A DNA stretch of 52,887 nucleotides from Acidimicrobiia bacterium (GCA_003229305.1 QIDH01000017.1:1-52887), one strand, 5' to 3'. Shown: positions 17,211-25,544, numbered from the stretch's first letter. Made by a program: numbers and translations. The notes: generated by a model not told the origin, from the letters alone.

Positions 17211-17428
17211 TTGTCGTCGAGGCTGAGCGCGTCGATGAAGGCCTGATCGTCGGCCGCGTGCTCACTTGCCGCTATCGCGACTGATTGACGGTGCGCCTCG
17301 GCGGCGAAGTCTGGAGCTCGAACATCGGCCACCCACAGTTGGATTGGCCGCATGCCTTGTGCCCTCATTCGCGTCCGGTATTCAGCCACCCGCCGCGAGA
17401 CGGACGGATCGTTTTGTGGTGTATCCAT
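17207..17428 (-). CDS. MazE-like antitoxin (DUF3018 type)
   Basis: 73 aa from ATG 17428. The motif VAEYRTRMRAQGMRPIQLWVADVRAPDFAAEAHRQS matches the MazE-like antitoxin family (DUF3018), with an N-terminal ribbon-helix-helix-like part and an acidic C-terminal tail (DDQAFIDALSLDDK) expected to wrap the toxin. It overlaps the toxin by 4 bases. A perfect 14-base palindrome lies 8 bases upstream of the ATG and probably serves as the autorepression site. Confidence 0.82.
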   Translation of the reverse strand: MDTPQNDPSVSRRVAEYRTRMRAQGMRPIQLWVADVRAPDFAAEAHRQSVAIAASEHAADDQAFIDALSLDDK

Positions 17429-17435
17429 CAACCTA

Positions 17436-17449
17436 TGTTACATGTAACA
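17436..17449. promoter_or_regulatory. Perfect palindrome, likely antitoxin operator
   Basis: TGTTACATGTAACA is a perfect 14-base palindrome, placed 8 bases from the antitoxin ATG. It is AT-rich against its surroundings and is where an antitoxin-toxin complex would repress its own operon. The XRE-cupin gene reads away from it on the other strand, 134 bases on, and could also be affected. Confidence 0.6.
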
Positions 17450-17583
17450 CGGTTGACGATTCAACCCCTCGCCGACGGACGGCAACAACGAACACACTCC
17501 ACCACGGGCCAGGCGGTGGCCGCGTCTGACGTCAACAGCAACGGGTCTTGCTGAAGTCGCAAGACCACATAGAATTGGGCCCC

Positions 17584-18156
17584 ATGGCAATCGAAGACGA
17601 CATCGAACCTACCGTTCGAGCGAGACTTCGCAGTCTTCGGGAGTCGCGTGGCTGGTCGCTCGATGATCTCGCAGCCCGAACTCATCTGAGTGCCTCGACC
17701 ATCAGCAGAGTCGAGACCGGCAAACGAGGCATAAGCCTCGAGCTGCTGCAGCCGATGTGTCGCGCCCTCCAGACCGACATCGGCGAACTTCTCAACGTGA
17801 CGACCGAGGACGATGACGTGGTGATCCGCCCGGTCCACACCATGGCAGAAGGGGTGACCTTTTGGCCTCTGACCCGCGACCGGGGGGCGACCGGATTCGG
17901 GGCAGCGAAGATGAGGCTGGAACCCGATGCTCCGGTAAAAGAGCCTCGGCTCCACCCCGGTCATGACTGGTTCTTCGTGCTGTCAGGCACGGTCAGGTTG
18001 ACCCTCGGCGACCGCGAGATCCTGGTCCACAAAGGCGAAGCGGCCAATTTTTCGACGATGACACCGCACCGGTTCGCCGCCCACGGCAAACCAGCCGAGA
18101 TCATCAGCATCTTCGACCGAGACGGAGAGCACGCCCACCTAAACCCCAACACCTAG
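17584..18156 (+). CDS. XRE-family regulator with C-terminal cupin
   Basis: 190 aa. An HTH_3 domain (residues 10-65) contains LRSLRESRGWSLDDLAARTHLSASTISRVETGKR. A cupin sensor follows (about 105-185) with HPGHDWFFVLSGTVRLTLGDREILVHKGEAANFSTMTPHRFAAHG. These regulators bind a small ligand in the cupin and control adjacent catabolic or transport genes. The ATG at 17584 (MAIEDDIEP) is chosen over an upstream TTG. No obvious target is adjacent; DUF2461 follows in the same direction after 129 bases. Confidence 0.88.
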   Translation: MAIEDDIEPTVRARLRSLRESRGWSLDDLAARTHLSASTISRVETGKRGISLELLQPMCRALQTDIGELLNVTTEDDDVVIRPVHTMAEGVTFWPLTRDRGATGFGAAKMRLEPDAPVKEPRLHPGHDWFFVLSGTVRLTLGDREILVHKGEAANFSTMTPHRFAAHGKPAEIISIFDRDGEHAHLNPNT

Positions 18157-18285
18157 GTGACCATTGCGCCTCGTCCCAGCCTGCTGGCCGTCATCAGGTA
18201 GGACTGAAGCGTGCGATCCCCCGGCTTCTCCGAGCGACGCTGTACCGTCTGAGAGCACAGGATTGCGCTGAGTGCGGAGGAAATT

Positions 18286-18963
18286 GTGAGCAAAGAATTC
18301 GCCGGATTCCCGGCCGCCGGCCTTGAGTTTCTGGCCGAATTGAGGACCAGTGACAAGGTCTGGTTTGACGAGCACCGCAAGGCGTACACCGATCACGTCG
18401 TGGCCCCAACCAAAGCCTTCGTTGCCTCGATCGGAGAGCGGCTGGCCGATGGGTTTGCTCCGGCGATCGTGGCCCAGCCGAAAACGAACGGCTCAATCGC
18501 TCCAATCAACAACGATCTGCGATTCTCACCGGATAAATCGCCTTACAAAGACCACCTGCTGCTTCGCTTTTGGGAAGGCCCCAACAAGAAGACGGCACCG
18601 ACGCTGATGATCCGGCTCAGTCCAGACGGTGTTGGTTTTGCCACCGGAGCGATGCTGCCCGATCTCGACCGATGGCGGATGCTCATCGACCAGGATTCCA
18701 TAGGAGGGCCGCTTTCGGATGCGCTGGACGTATTGGGCGAGAAACGTGACCTCGACCTAGCCGGCAAGGGCTACAAGAAAGTCCCGAAGCCATACGCCCA
18801 AGACCACCAGCGGGCAGGACTGCTTCGCCACAAGACAATCCAGGCCCGCTTCCCTGAACCATTGCCCGAAGCCGTTCATACCGCCGGCTTCGCCGACTGG
18901 TGCGTAGAACAACTCGACGATTGCGCCGACATTCACCACTGGCTTGTCGAGAACCTCGCCTGA
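18286..18963 (+). CDS. DUF2461 family protein
   Basis: 225 aa, GTG start. FAGFPAAGLEFLAELRTSDKVWFDEHRKAY, then NNDLRFSPDKSPYKDHLLLRFWEG and the later GYKKVPKPYAQDHQRAGLLRHK, are the conserved blocks of DUF2461 (TIGR02453), widespread cytoplasmic proteins of unknown function. The length matches the family. It is transcribed rightward and ends 90 bases before the convergent SRPBCC gene. Confidence 0.88.
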   Translation: MSKEFAGFPAAGLEFLAELRTSDKVWFDEHRKAYTDHVVAPTKAFVASIGERLADGFAPAIVAQPKTNGSIAPINNDLRFSPDKSPYKDHLLLRFWEGPNKKTAPTLMIRLSPDGVGFATGAMLPDLDRWRMLIDQDSIGGPLSDALDVLGEKRDLDLAGKGYKKVPKPYAQDHQRAGLLRHKTIQARFPEPLPEAVHTAGFADWCVEQLDDCADIHHWLVENLA

Positions 18964-19053
18964 GGATCTCCTCGCTTCAGAGGACAACGTGAGGAGCAAC
19001 CCTGTTCCGGTTGCTTGGCGAGGACGGCGGTTAGGTTTGAACCACTGCCGGCG

Positions 19054-19563
19054 TCACGACCCGGCTGCGAGATCGGCTCGATAGGTCTCGAGGAGTTCGT
19101 CGAAGTGGCCGTCGCTGGCGACGTCTGGGGGCTCAGAGCCTGCGAGGTGGGTCGCGAGACGATCCAGGTGCCAATGCCAACCTGCTGCGAACTCCGGAAT
19201 CGTAGGATCCGGCAGGAAATGGTCGAAGGTCATGACCGTGCCGCCGGCTCCATCATTGGTCAGTTCGAAACGCACCCGCCAGGGCATTTCCGTGTCGGTG
19301 GCCCATTCATATTCGAGTACCGACGGCTCATCCCATTCCAGGATTGTGCCTTCGGATACTTCGCTCTCTCCGTAGTTAAAGCGAAGGGAGCCGCCAGTGC
19401 GGGGTTCAAATTCGCCGCGGAACGCCCAACGGGCCAGCCGGTCTGGTTCAGTGATGGCGGACCAGAGCTCAGCGCGCGACACCGGGTACCGGCGCGTGAA
19501 CCGCACCACGCGATATCCTCCCAAGTCGATGAGATGTCCGTGGTCAAGGGCCTCTTCAAGCAC
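19054..19563 (-). CDS. SRPBCC (AHSA1/activator of Hsp90-like) domain protein
   Basis: 169 aa. VVRFTRRYPVSRAELWSAITEPDRLARWAF ... GGSLRFNYGE ... PWRVRFELTNDGAGGTVMTFDHF ... GWHWHLDRLATHL is a full START/Bet-v-1-like AHSA1 domain with a hydrophobic cavity. Such genes commonly follow an ArsR regulator, as here. The start is the GTG at 19563, with AGGAG 5 bases upstream lying inside the end of arsR (8-base overlap). An alternative GTG six bases earlier is too close to that site. Confidence 0.85.
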   Translation of the reverse strand: MLEEALDHGHLIDLGGYRVVRFTRRYPVSRAELWSAITEPDRLARWAFRGEFEPRTGGSLRFNYGESEVSEGTILEWDEPSVLEYEWATDTEMPWRVRFELTNDGAGGTVMTFDHFLPDPTIPEFAAGWHWHLDRLATHLAGSEPPDVASDGHFDELLETYRADLAAGS

Positions 19564-19924
19564 TCTCACTCCTTTGTTGTCGAGCCGACTTGATGCTGGT
19601 AGCACCTTGGCGCCCGCCTCTTCCTCGCCGCAGCTCGGTGTCGAGCGCATCGAGGCGATTGTTCCAGAACGATCTAATCGGCGTGAGCCACCGATCGATC
19701 TCCATCAGCTCGTCTGGTTCAAGTCGGTAGATGTGTTTCTGTCCGGATCGGGTCACTGAAACGAGCCCGCCCTCCCGAAGTTGACGGAGGTGACGCGAGA
19801 CCCCTGGACGGGCTATCTCGAAATGTGACGCGATCTCACCGGCTGAGAGTTCCCCCTCAGTCAACAACTCGATGATCTTGCGCCTGGTGGGGTCGGCGAG
19901 CAACGAGATGACGTCCATCTGCAT
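19556..19924 (-). CDS. ArsR-family transcriptional regulator
   Basis: 122 aa. The winged helix MDVISLLADPTRRKIIELLTEGELSAGEIASHFEIARPGVSRHLRQLREGGLVSVTRSGQKHIYRLEP occupies residues 3-72. No CxC metal site is seen, so this is the non-metal branch that typically controls an adjacent SRPBCC protein. A perfect 16-base palindrome lies 12 bases upstream of the ATG, consistent with autorepression. The basic, Ser-rich C-terminal tail overlaps the SRPBCC start. Confidence 0.9.
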   Translation of the reverse strand: MQMDVISLLADPTRRKIIELLTEGELSAGEIASHFEIARPGVSRHLRQLREGGLVSVTRSGQKHIYRLEPDELMEIDRWLTPIRSFWNNRLDALDTELRRGRGGRQGATSIKSARQQRSESA

Positions 19925-19936
19925 TAGTGTACATCA

Positions 19937-19952
19937 TTGGTTACGTAACCAA
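19937..19952. promoter_or_regulatory. Perfect 16-bp palindrome, likely ArsR operator
   Basis: TTGGTTACGTAACCAA is a perfect palindrome immediately upstream of the arsR start codon. It sits inside an AT-richer stretch and is flanked by GTAC on both sides (GTACATCA and AGGTACAT). Position and symmetry fit the binding site of the dimeric ArsR encoded beside it. Confidence 0.65.
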
Positions 19953-20043
19953 CAAGGTACATTTCTTCCATTGCCACGCCAAGCTCACAAACGTGGTTTG
20001 CAGATGGCTTCGAACCACATCGGTCCGGAGGCTGGGTCGATGT

Positions 20044-20481
20044 TCAACCGGTCGGCCAGGTCGACGCAGCCTCGACGTCGTCGAAATAGCCCATCAGGAA
20101 CTTGATTTCTGGAGCCGTCGAAACTTCGCCTGGTGCGTTCGGGTCTCCGGTGGCCACAGCCAGACTTGATATACCTGCGTCGTGGTACAGAGGCACGATC
20201 GTTTCGGCCCACCAGGGTTCGTACGCGGCGAGCCCGTCGACCTCGGATTTTCCTCTGAGCCAGGCTACGCCCTCGCTGTCCGGGTCGAGCTGCCTGGCGT
20301 CGATCACCGCCCGCGATGGATGATGAGCAACACATTGCGTCGCAAAGTCGATGATTCCGTCTGCAAACGCCTGGGCGCTGAGTCCAGGAGACCGGTTCCA
20401 GCTGAGCAGCATCGCAATCCCGTCTTCGCTCAGGGAATTGCTGTAGTGATCGTGTTCGGTGATGGCTCGGCCGTTTTCCAT
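20044..20481 (-). CDS. Small STAS/SpoIIAA-like protein of unknown function
   Basis: 145 aa from the ATG at 20481, which has GGAGG 8 bases ahead. An upstream extension in the same frame has no ribosome site. The core reads SRAVIDARQLDPDSEGVAWLRGKSEVDGLAAYEPWWAETIVPLYHDAGISSLAVATGDPN, an alternation of strands and helices that recalls STAS-type or SpoIIAA-like domains, with a conserved-looking Asp in VIDAR. The link is by pattern only. It follows the sigma factor by 162 bases in the same direction and could be part of its output. Confidence 0.55.
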   Translation of the reverse strand: MENGRAITEHDHYSNSLSEDGIAMLLSWNRSPGLSAQAFADGIIDFATQCVAHHPSRAVIDARQLDPDSEGVAWLRGKSEVDGLAAYEPWWAETIVPLYHDAGISSLAVATGDPNAPGEVSTAPEIKFLMGYFDDVEAASTWPTG

Positions 20482-20643
20482 GTTTGTTGCCTCCGTTCGA
20501 TGAAACCTCGGCCGTCGCTCGTACACGAGGCCGCAGTCGTCTTCTTCGTTCGTAGGTTCAACGAAGCGCAAGCTGGGATTTCATCGGTACAGGCTCGATT
20601 TCTTTGAATCTGTTGCTGAGCACGCCGCCTGTCTCGAGGTGCC

Positions 20644-21615
20644 TCAGCGGCTTCGCTCGATCGTCCTTGGCAGTTCGAGCAAATCGAAGATTCGGTCCTC
20701 GGTGAATCCGGTGATCTTCGAAGCGGTTTCTGTGGCGGAGCCAAACAGCATCACGCAATGTCTGGCCGCAGTGGTTCCGTCCGATCCGACGATGTAGGTC
20801 GCGAAACCGTGCTCACCGGAGGCAGCCACGGAAACGAATTCGACGTTGCGCCGGTCGGCGAACCTGGCCTCGTCAAAGAGAAGCTCCACGATGTCGCCTG
20901 GGCCGAAGAATTCGAGTTCATGGGGTGGCATGGTCAAGTGCGAGGACTCGTCGAGCAGGGCGACCATGGCAACGGTGTCTCCATCTCGCCAGGCGTCCGT
21001 AAAACGCTCGACCAGGGCCCGCTGTTCTTCGTCGGCTACTGAGAACGGGTTCGACGGCTCGATGCGACCGATCGTTGCTCTTGCCCGCTGAAGCAGGCTG
21101 TTGGTCGCCGCCACCGTCGTATCGAGCGTATCTGCGGTTTCTCCGGGACTGAAGCCCAGCACGTCGCACAGAAGCAGGGCAGAACGTTGCCTGCCGGAAA
21201 GATTCTGCAGTGCGACAACGAAGGCAAGACCGACCGATTCGAGTTCTGTAACCGCATCAGCAGTTACGTCGAACCCTGAATTCGGGTATGGCTGGAGCCA
21301 GGATGGCTCGCCCGCCGTGTTGAGCACCTCTCGACGCCGATGTGCACTGCCCAGGAGGTCCAACGTCCTGTTGGTGGCGATCCGGTAGAGCCACGCTCGG
21401 AACGACCCGCGACTGACATATGTACCTAGGCCGCGCCAAGCCCGGAACAAGGTCTCTTGCACGATGTCGTCAGCGTCATCGAACGAGCCGGTCATGCGGT
21501 AGCAGTGACGCTTCAACTCGGCCTCATATGGCTCGACGAGCGCCCGGAATGCCTGGTGGCTTCCGACCCTCGCCTGGCGAAGGTTTTCCGGGTCGAACCG
21601 GTTGTCAGGAGGCAT
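20644..21615 (-). CDS. ECF-type sigma factor with C-terminal SnoaL-like domain (SigG-like)
   Basis: 323 aa. Sigma-70 region 2 (about 20-85) has HCYRMTGSFDDADDIVQETLFRAWRG and FRAWLYRIATNRTLD. Region 4 (about 135-190) has LSGRQRSALLLCDVLGFSPGETADTLDTTVAATNSLLQRAR. A SnoaL/NTF2-like domain fills 200-315, as in SigG/SigJ-type factors where it replaces an anti-sigma partner as a regulatory module. No anti-sigma gene is adjacent. The ATG overlaps the end of the reductase gene upstream by 11 bases. Confidence 0.9.
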   Translation of the reverse strand: MPPDNRFDPENLRQARVGSHQAFRALVEPYEAELKRHCYRMTGSFDDADDIVQETLFRAWRGLGTYVSRGSFRAWLYRIATNRTLDLLGSAHRRREVLNTAGEPSWLQPYPNSGFDVTADAVTELESVGLAFVVALQNLSGRQRSALLLCDVLGFSPGETADTLDTTVAATNSLLQRARATIGRIEPSNPFSVADEEQRALVERFTDAWRDGDTVAMVALLDESSHLTMPPHELEFFGPGDIVELLFDEARFADRRNVEFVSVAASGEHGFATYIVGSDGTTAARHCVMLFGSATETASKITGFTEDRIFDLLELPRTIERSR

Positions 21616-22036
21616 ATTGGCCCTCGATTCGGATCAACAGGCTCGTGCTGGCCCACTCACTTAACGGATTGCCTTGACTCCAGCCCTGGTACCGCTCGGC
21701 GAGGCGTTCCCTAGCGGGATGCGCGCTCGACTCGTCCACCAGCGTTGCCGTCGCAGACCATTGTTCGTCACCGACCTCTACGACCAGATTCGGATTCACG
21801 ATCAGGTTCCTCACCCAATCAGACGCTCGACCTCCGCCAGAGTTGACCCATAGAGACCCGTCGACGATCGCAAACCAGATCTCCACTCGGTGTGGCTTTC
21901 CGCTCACGCGACCGGACGTCGTGAGGTACGCAAAATCATGCTGCTCGAGATCCTCTCTCAGACCGCTCAATCCACTCACCGCTCCGTCTTCGCGTGTGTC
22001 AGCCTTCCCAACCTCATTCAACGAAACCGCCAGCAA
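21605..22036 (-). CDS. Deazaflavin (F420)-dependent nitroreductase-family protein
   Basis: About 143 aa. FAYLTTSGRVSGKPHRVEIWFAIVDGSLWVNSGGGRASDWVRNLIVNPNLVVEVG is the Ddn-type split-barrel signature, a family that uses F420H2 or related flavins to reduce quinones and other electrophiles. The start is unclear. The TTG at 22036 gives the longest form, and a GTG at AVSGLSGL is an alternative with a weak GGAG. It lies 21 bases after the ATP-grasp gene and overlaps the sigma factor start. Substrate unknown. Confidence 0.8.
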   Translation of the reverse strand: MLAVSLNEVGKADTREDGAVSGLSGLREDLEQHDFAYLTTSGRVSGKPHRVEIWFAIVDGSLWVNSGGGRASDWVRNLIVNPNLVVEVGDEQWSATATLVDESSAHPARERLAERYQGWSQGNPLSEWASTSLLIRIEGQYAS

Positions 22037-22057
22037 GAAATCATCGGTCGGATGCGC

Positions 22058-23143
22058 TCAGCCGAGCTTCTTGCTGATTGCTTCTGCTGAGCGCAGAGCC
22101 ATGCCGTCTGCGCCCGCGGTGGTGAACGTGCGTAGTTTGGATTCTTCGACCTCGGTGAGCAGATCTGACACGAGTTGGGTTCGAGAGATTGGTGGGTCGA
22201 CCCACAGGTACATCGACAGGGTGCCGGGGATCGTATTGATCTCGTTCACCCACACCGTTCCGTCGTGTTCCAGGAAATCGAGCCGGGCAACCGAACGCAC
22301 GCCGACCAGGCCGGCAACCGCAACCGCAGACGTGTGAATCGTCTCAACCATGCCTTTGGGCAGTGCGTCGTCAGCGGGGAGTTGGCGGGCCGAGCCTTCC
22401 AAGCCACCCCCTGACAAGTACTTCTCCGCGTAATCGTAGAAGCCGGAGGTTCTTTCAGGCGCCTCGATCGCCGAGAGTTCGAGTTCTGGGTACGTGCGGA
22501 TCGCGATGTTCAGGTCACGGCTCGCCTCGATGAACGGTTCCACAACCGCCCCCCTGCGCATATGAGGTGAAGACTGGGTCAACCCTTGGGCCGTAGCGAG
22601 ATCATCTACGACTTCGATGCCGATCGACGACCCGCCGAAGCGGGGTTTGACGATGTACGGAGGCTCGAAGTCCGGTTTCGTGTCAGATGTGACGAGGGCT
22701 CTGGGTAGCGAGGGAAGGCCGGCATTGGCGACCGCGGCCCCGAACGCCAGCTTGTCCATGCCCAACATCGAGCCGGCCGCATCCGGACCCGAGTAGCGAA
22801 TACCGGCCAGGTCGAGGGCTCCCTGTATGGAGCCGTCCTCGCCTGGTCCTCCGTGAAGGGCGAGCAGCGCCACATCCACGCCGAGTGGTTTGCGTTTGAT
22901 CTGCCAGCCCGCCCCAGGCTCAGCCACGAAATGCAGTTCCCTGGCCTTGGCCGGCACTCCGTCTGCGAAGTCGGCGGCCTCCAGACCTGGGTCCACCTGG
23001 TACCACTTGCCGGTCTTCGACCAATAGATCGCCTCGATCTGACGACCCGCGTCGGTCAGCAGCCGGGCCGCCTGCAGGCCAGTGAGCACGCTGATGTCGT
23101 GCTCTGGCGAAGGTCCTCCGAACACCACAGCTGGCATCGACAT
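22058..23143 (-). CDS. ddl: D-alanine-D-alanine ligase family ATP-grasp enzyme
   Basis: 361 aa from the ATG at 23143 (GAGGTG upstream). Features in order: FGGPSPEHDISVLTG, LHGGPGEDGSIQGALDLAGIRYSG, MDKLAFGAAVANAGLP, YIVKPRFGGSSIGI, and the metal/substrate motif WVNEINTIPGTLSMY. The family joins two D-Ala using ATP. It is coupled to a membrane Mur ligase 13 bases upstream, so it may supply the D-Ala-D-Ala (or a different dipeptide) used by that ligase. Whether this is the cell's only Ddl cannot be told here. Confidence 0.88.
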   Translation of the reverse strand: MSMPAVVFGGPSPEHDISVLTGLQAARLLTDAGRQIEAIYWSKTGKWYQVDPGLEAADFADGVPAKARELHFVAEPGAGWQIKRKPLGVDVALLALHGGPGEDGSIQGALDLAGIRYSGPDAAGSMLGMDKLAFGAAVANAGLPSLPRALVTSDTKPDFEPPYIVKPRFGGSSIGIEVVDDLATAQGLTQSSPHMRRGAVVEPFIEASRDLNIAIRTYPELELSAIEAPERTSGFYDYAEKYLSGGGLEGSARQLPADDALPKGMVETIHTSAVAVAGLVGVRSVARLDFLEHDGTVWVNEINTIPGTLSMYLWVDPPISRTQLVSDLLTEVEESKLRTFTTAGADGMALRSAEAISKKLG

Positions 23144-23156
23144 CGTCCCGTTCACC

Positions 23157-24680
23157 TCATGGATAGTGGTCTGGCAGATCGTTCTCGTAGAGCACGGCAT
23201 CACCTGGGCCGAGGTTGGCTCTGACCCATTCGACGGCCTCTTGCCGGTTCGCCATCACGATAACGGAGGCGGTGCCGCCCTTCGTGCCCTTCCTCAGAAA
23301 CGCCCGGTTGGTGCGACCAACGATGATGACGTCGCTCGCTACCTCGGCCGCCCTGGCCGCGAAGGCCTCATTCTCGCCCGGTTGGCGGGGCCCGAGCTCG
23401 ATCATTCCAGGGGTGACCACCACACGACGTCCTGCACCCTCGACGGCGGCCAATTTATCGAGGGCAGCCTCGGCGCCGGCTGGATTCGAATTGAAAGTGT
23501 CATCGATGATGACGAAGCCGCCCTCGCCGACGGACACCGTCTGACGATGGGCAGGACGTTGCACGGTGCCGAGCCTGCCAACCACATCCGGTCCCGAAAC
23601 GCCCACTTCGAAGGCGACGGCAGCCGCGCATGCGAGGTTGGTGAGGAAGACTCCCGGATGATCGGCCATTCCGAGCGAGCGACCATCACGAAAAACCTCG
23701 ACTCGGTCGCCACGGTCGAGCACCGCGACGTCTGCATTGACATCGGTGGCCGAACAGCGCACCACCCGATCTACAACCGCCGTATCCGCCACCAGAGCCA
23801 GCCGAGAATCGTCAATGTTGAAGATGGCGACATCGACGCCAATCAGGATCTCCGATTTCGCCGCGACGATGCGTTCCTCGGAAAAGAACCGTTCGAGGTG
23901 CACTGGACCGATCGCAGTCATCACCGCGATATTCGGCCGAACCCACCGGCCCATCTTGGCGATTTCGCCCGGCCCGTACGTGCCCATCTCGGCAAGGAAC
24001 ACCTCGGTGTCCGCGCTCACATGCTCGTTGACGGCTCTGGCCAAACCCAGTCGGTTGTTGAACGAGGCAGGGCTGGCAACAACCTGACGGCTTCCAACGA
24101 TGAGATGGCGGGCGTACTCCTTCGTCGATGTCTTGCCATATGACCCGGTGATCGCCACCACTGCTGGTTCGATGCGCCGCAGCGAGGCGGTCGCCTCATC
24201 GACGAACCGTCTGGAGAGGCGAGTCTCGATTGGCGAAGCCGTCGCCAGCGCGATTGGAAGGCCAACAATGGACACCACCAGGAGCCCGGCCGCTGCGTTG
24301 CCTAACCCGGCGATTGCTCCGATTCCGGCTCCCGCGATCACAAGACCTGTGTAGATCACGGCCAACCGTCGAAGGCGGCCGGTCCAAGCCAGTTTTGACG
24401 TTGTTCCGTTGATCGGCAGACCGCTCGGAAAAATTCCCCATGCCACCCCGCCGGCACCGACAACCCAGGCGGGAGCCTGCCGGGCCCAAAAGGCCACCAA
24501 CGCAAGCAGCGATGCGGCCGCAAGCAGGTTGTTCACTGCCCGTGTCTTGTTCCATCTGGAATATGCGCCCACCACTCCCCTGGCGAGATAATGCTCACGC
24601 TGAGCGACTCGCAGCCATTTCAGCCCTGCCACAACGGAAGCAGCCAGGACTATCGCGAGTACGAGCCAGTCGACGATCAT
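23157..24680 (-). CDS. Membrane-anchored Mur ligase (MurF-like)
   Basis: 507 aa. The Mur ligase core has ITGSYGKTSTKEY (178-189), AEMGTYGPGEIAKM, a conserved DDTFNSNPAG and a C-terminal ligase domain ending LYENDLPDHYP. In place of the usual soluble MurF uridine-binding domain, the first ~150 residues are hydrophobic: segments near 4-20, 52-66, 70-87, 108-125 and 130-147, giving 4-5 membrane passes. The ATG overlaps the upstream hydrolase stop as ATGA and ddl follows. It may ligate D-Ala-D-Ala to a lipid-linked or other membrane acceptor; that is inference. True MurF in a dcw cluster is not in this window. Confidence 0.82.
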   Translation of the reverse strand: MIVDWLVLAIVLAASVVAGLKWLRVAQREHYLARGVVGAYSRWNKTRAVNNLLAAASLLALVAFWARQAPAWVVGAGGVAWGIFPSGLPINGTTSKLAWTGRLRRLAVIYTGLVIAGAGIGAIAGLGNAAAGLLVVSIVGLPIALATASPIETRLSRRFVDEATASLRRIEPAVVAITGSYGKTSTKEYARHLIVGSRQVVASPASFNNRLGLARAVNEHVSADTEVFLAEMGTYGPGEIAKMGRWVRPNIAVMTAIGPVHLERFFSEERIVAAKSEILIGVDVAIFNIDDSRLALVADTAVVDRVVRCSATDVNADVAVLDRGDRVEVFRDGRSLGMADHPGVFLTNLACAAAVAFEVGVSGPDVVGRLGTVQRPAHRQTVSVGEGGFVIIDDTFNSNPAGAEAALDKLAAVEGAGRRVVVTPGMIELGPRQPGENEAFAARAAEVASDVIIVGRTNRAFLRKGTKGGTASVIVMANRQEAVEWVRANLGPGDAVLYENDLPDHYP

Positions 24681-25414
24681 GCGAGCGCCTCGATGGCCGC
24701 CTTCAACGTGTCCGGTCTTCTGAGCGGAATGTGATGGCCTACCCCTTCGACGATGGTCAGGTTTGCATCGCCAGGTATCAACGCTGCGGCCCGTCGCGCC
24801 ATCGAGACCGGAACCTCGCGGTCATCGGCTCCCCAAACCAGTTCGACTGGACATTCCAGCAACGCCAGCTCATTCGGGTACTGCTCGTTGACCACCGTGA
24901 CCAACACGTCGCGCATCACGCCGGTAGCCGCCCGATAGTCAGCAGATCCGAAGCGCGACTTCGCAGACTCGAGCCGTTCGGCGGACAGGACCCCGATCCG
25001 ATGACCTGCCTTGATCAGCCGGTAGGCGAGAGACGCCTTGACGGGGCTCCGGTCCTCACGATGCAATAGCGGCACAGCGGCCAGCACCAAACCGCCAACC
25101 AACGCCGGCCTTGTCGCGGCGGCCATCACAGCCACCCTCCCGCCGAACGAATGACCGACCACGATCGCTGCGGTGTCGAACGTCTCGAGGATCGGGATGA
25201 CCTTGTCTGCGTACCAGGCCGCTCCCACGGCCTGTTCGGGGGCAGGAGAGGCGCCAAATCCGGGAAGGTCTAGCGAAATGCCGCTCAACCCGTCGAGTAC
25301 CGCGGCGAAATCATTTCGATCTCGACCCCATCCGTGCATCGCCAGAACAGTCGGGGAGGCCTGGCCGAATTGCTCACCGAAGATCGCACCGTTCGCGAAC
25401 GACTTGAGCGCCAC
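24677..25414 (-). CDS. Alpha/beta hydrolase, first gene of the Mur ligase cassette
   Basis: 245 aa. It shows the oxyanion motif AMHGWGRD, the nucleophile elbow VVGHSFGGRVAV, the acid region VWGADDREVP and the catalytic His in GVGHHIPLRRP, a full catalytic triad, with no signal peptide. It resembles esterases and C-C hydrolases of the MenH/BioH kind, but the substrate cannot be assigned. The 4-base overlap with the Mur ligase gene suggests a job in the same pathway, for example releasing or editing an ester- or amide-linked intermediate. Confidence 0.82.
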   Translation of the reverse strand: MALKSFANGAIFGEQFGQASPTVLAMHGWGRDRNDFAAVLDGLSGISLDLPGFGASPAPEQAVGAAWYADKVIPILETFDTAAIVVGHSFGGRVAVMAAATRPALVGGLVLAAVPLLHREDRSPVKASLAYRLIKAGHRIGVLSAERLESAKSRFGSADYRAATGVMRDVLVTVVNEQYPNELALLECPVELVWGADDREVPVSMARRAAALIPGDANLTIVEGVGHHIPLRRPDTLKAAIEALA

Positions 25415-25544
25415 TTTCTGATCCTTCCTGTCGCTGGACGACTACACACGGTGACATCGCACACTCAGGGTGAGATCCCTCACGGACGCACGCCAATTTG
25501 CCGATGTATCGGGCGGAACAATAACTCTCAGAGGCCATGCAACT

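Noticed and set aside
23082-24143. 353-aa open frame antisense to ddl and the Mur ligase gene
   Set aside because: Both genes on the minus strand have complete catalytic motifs; the antisense product has none and is His/Arg-rich.
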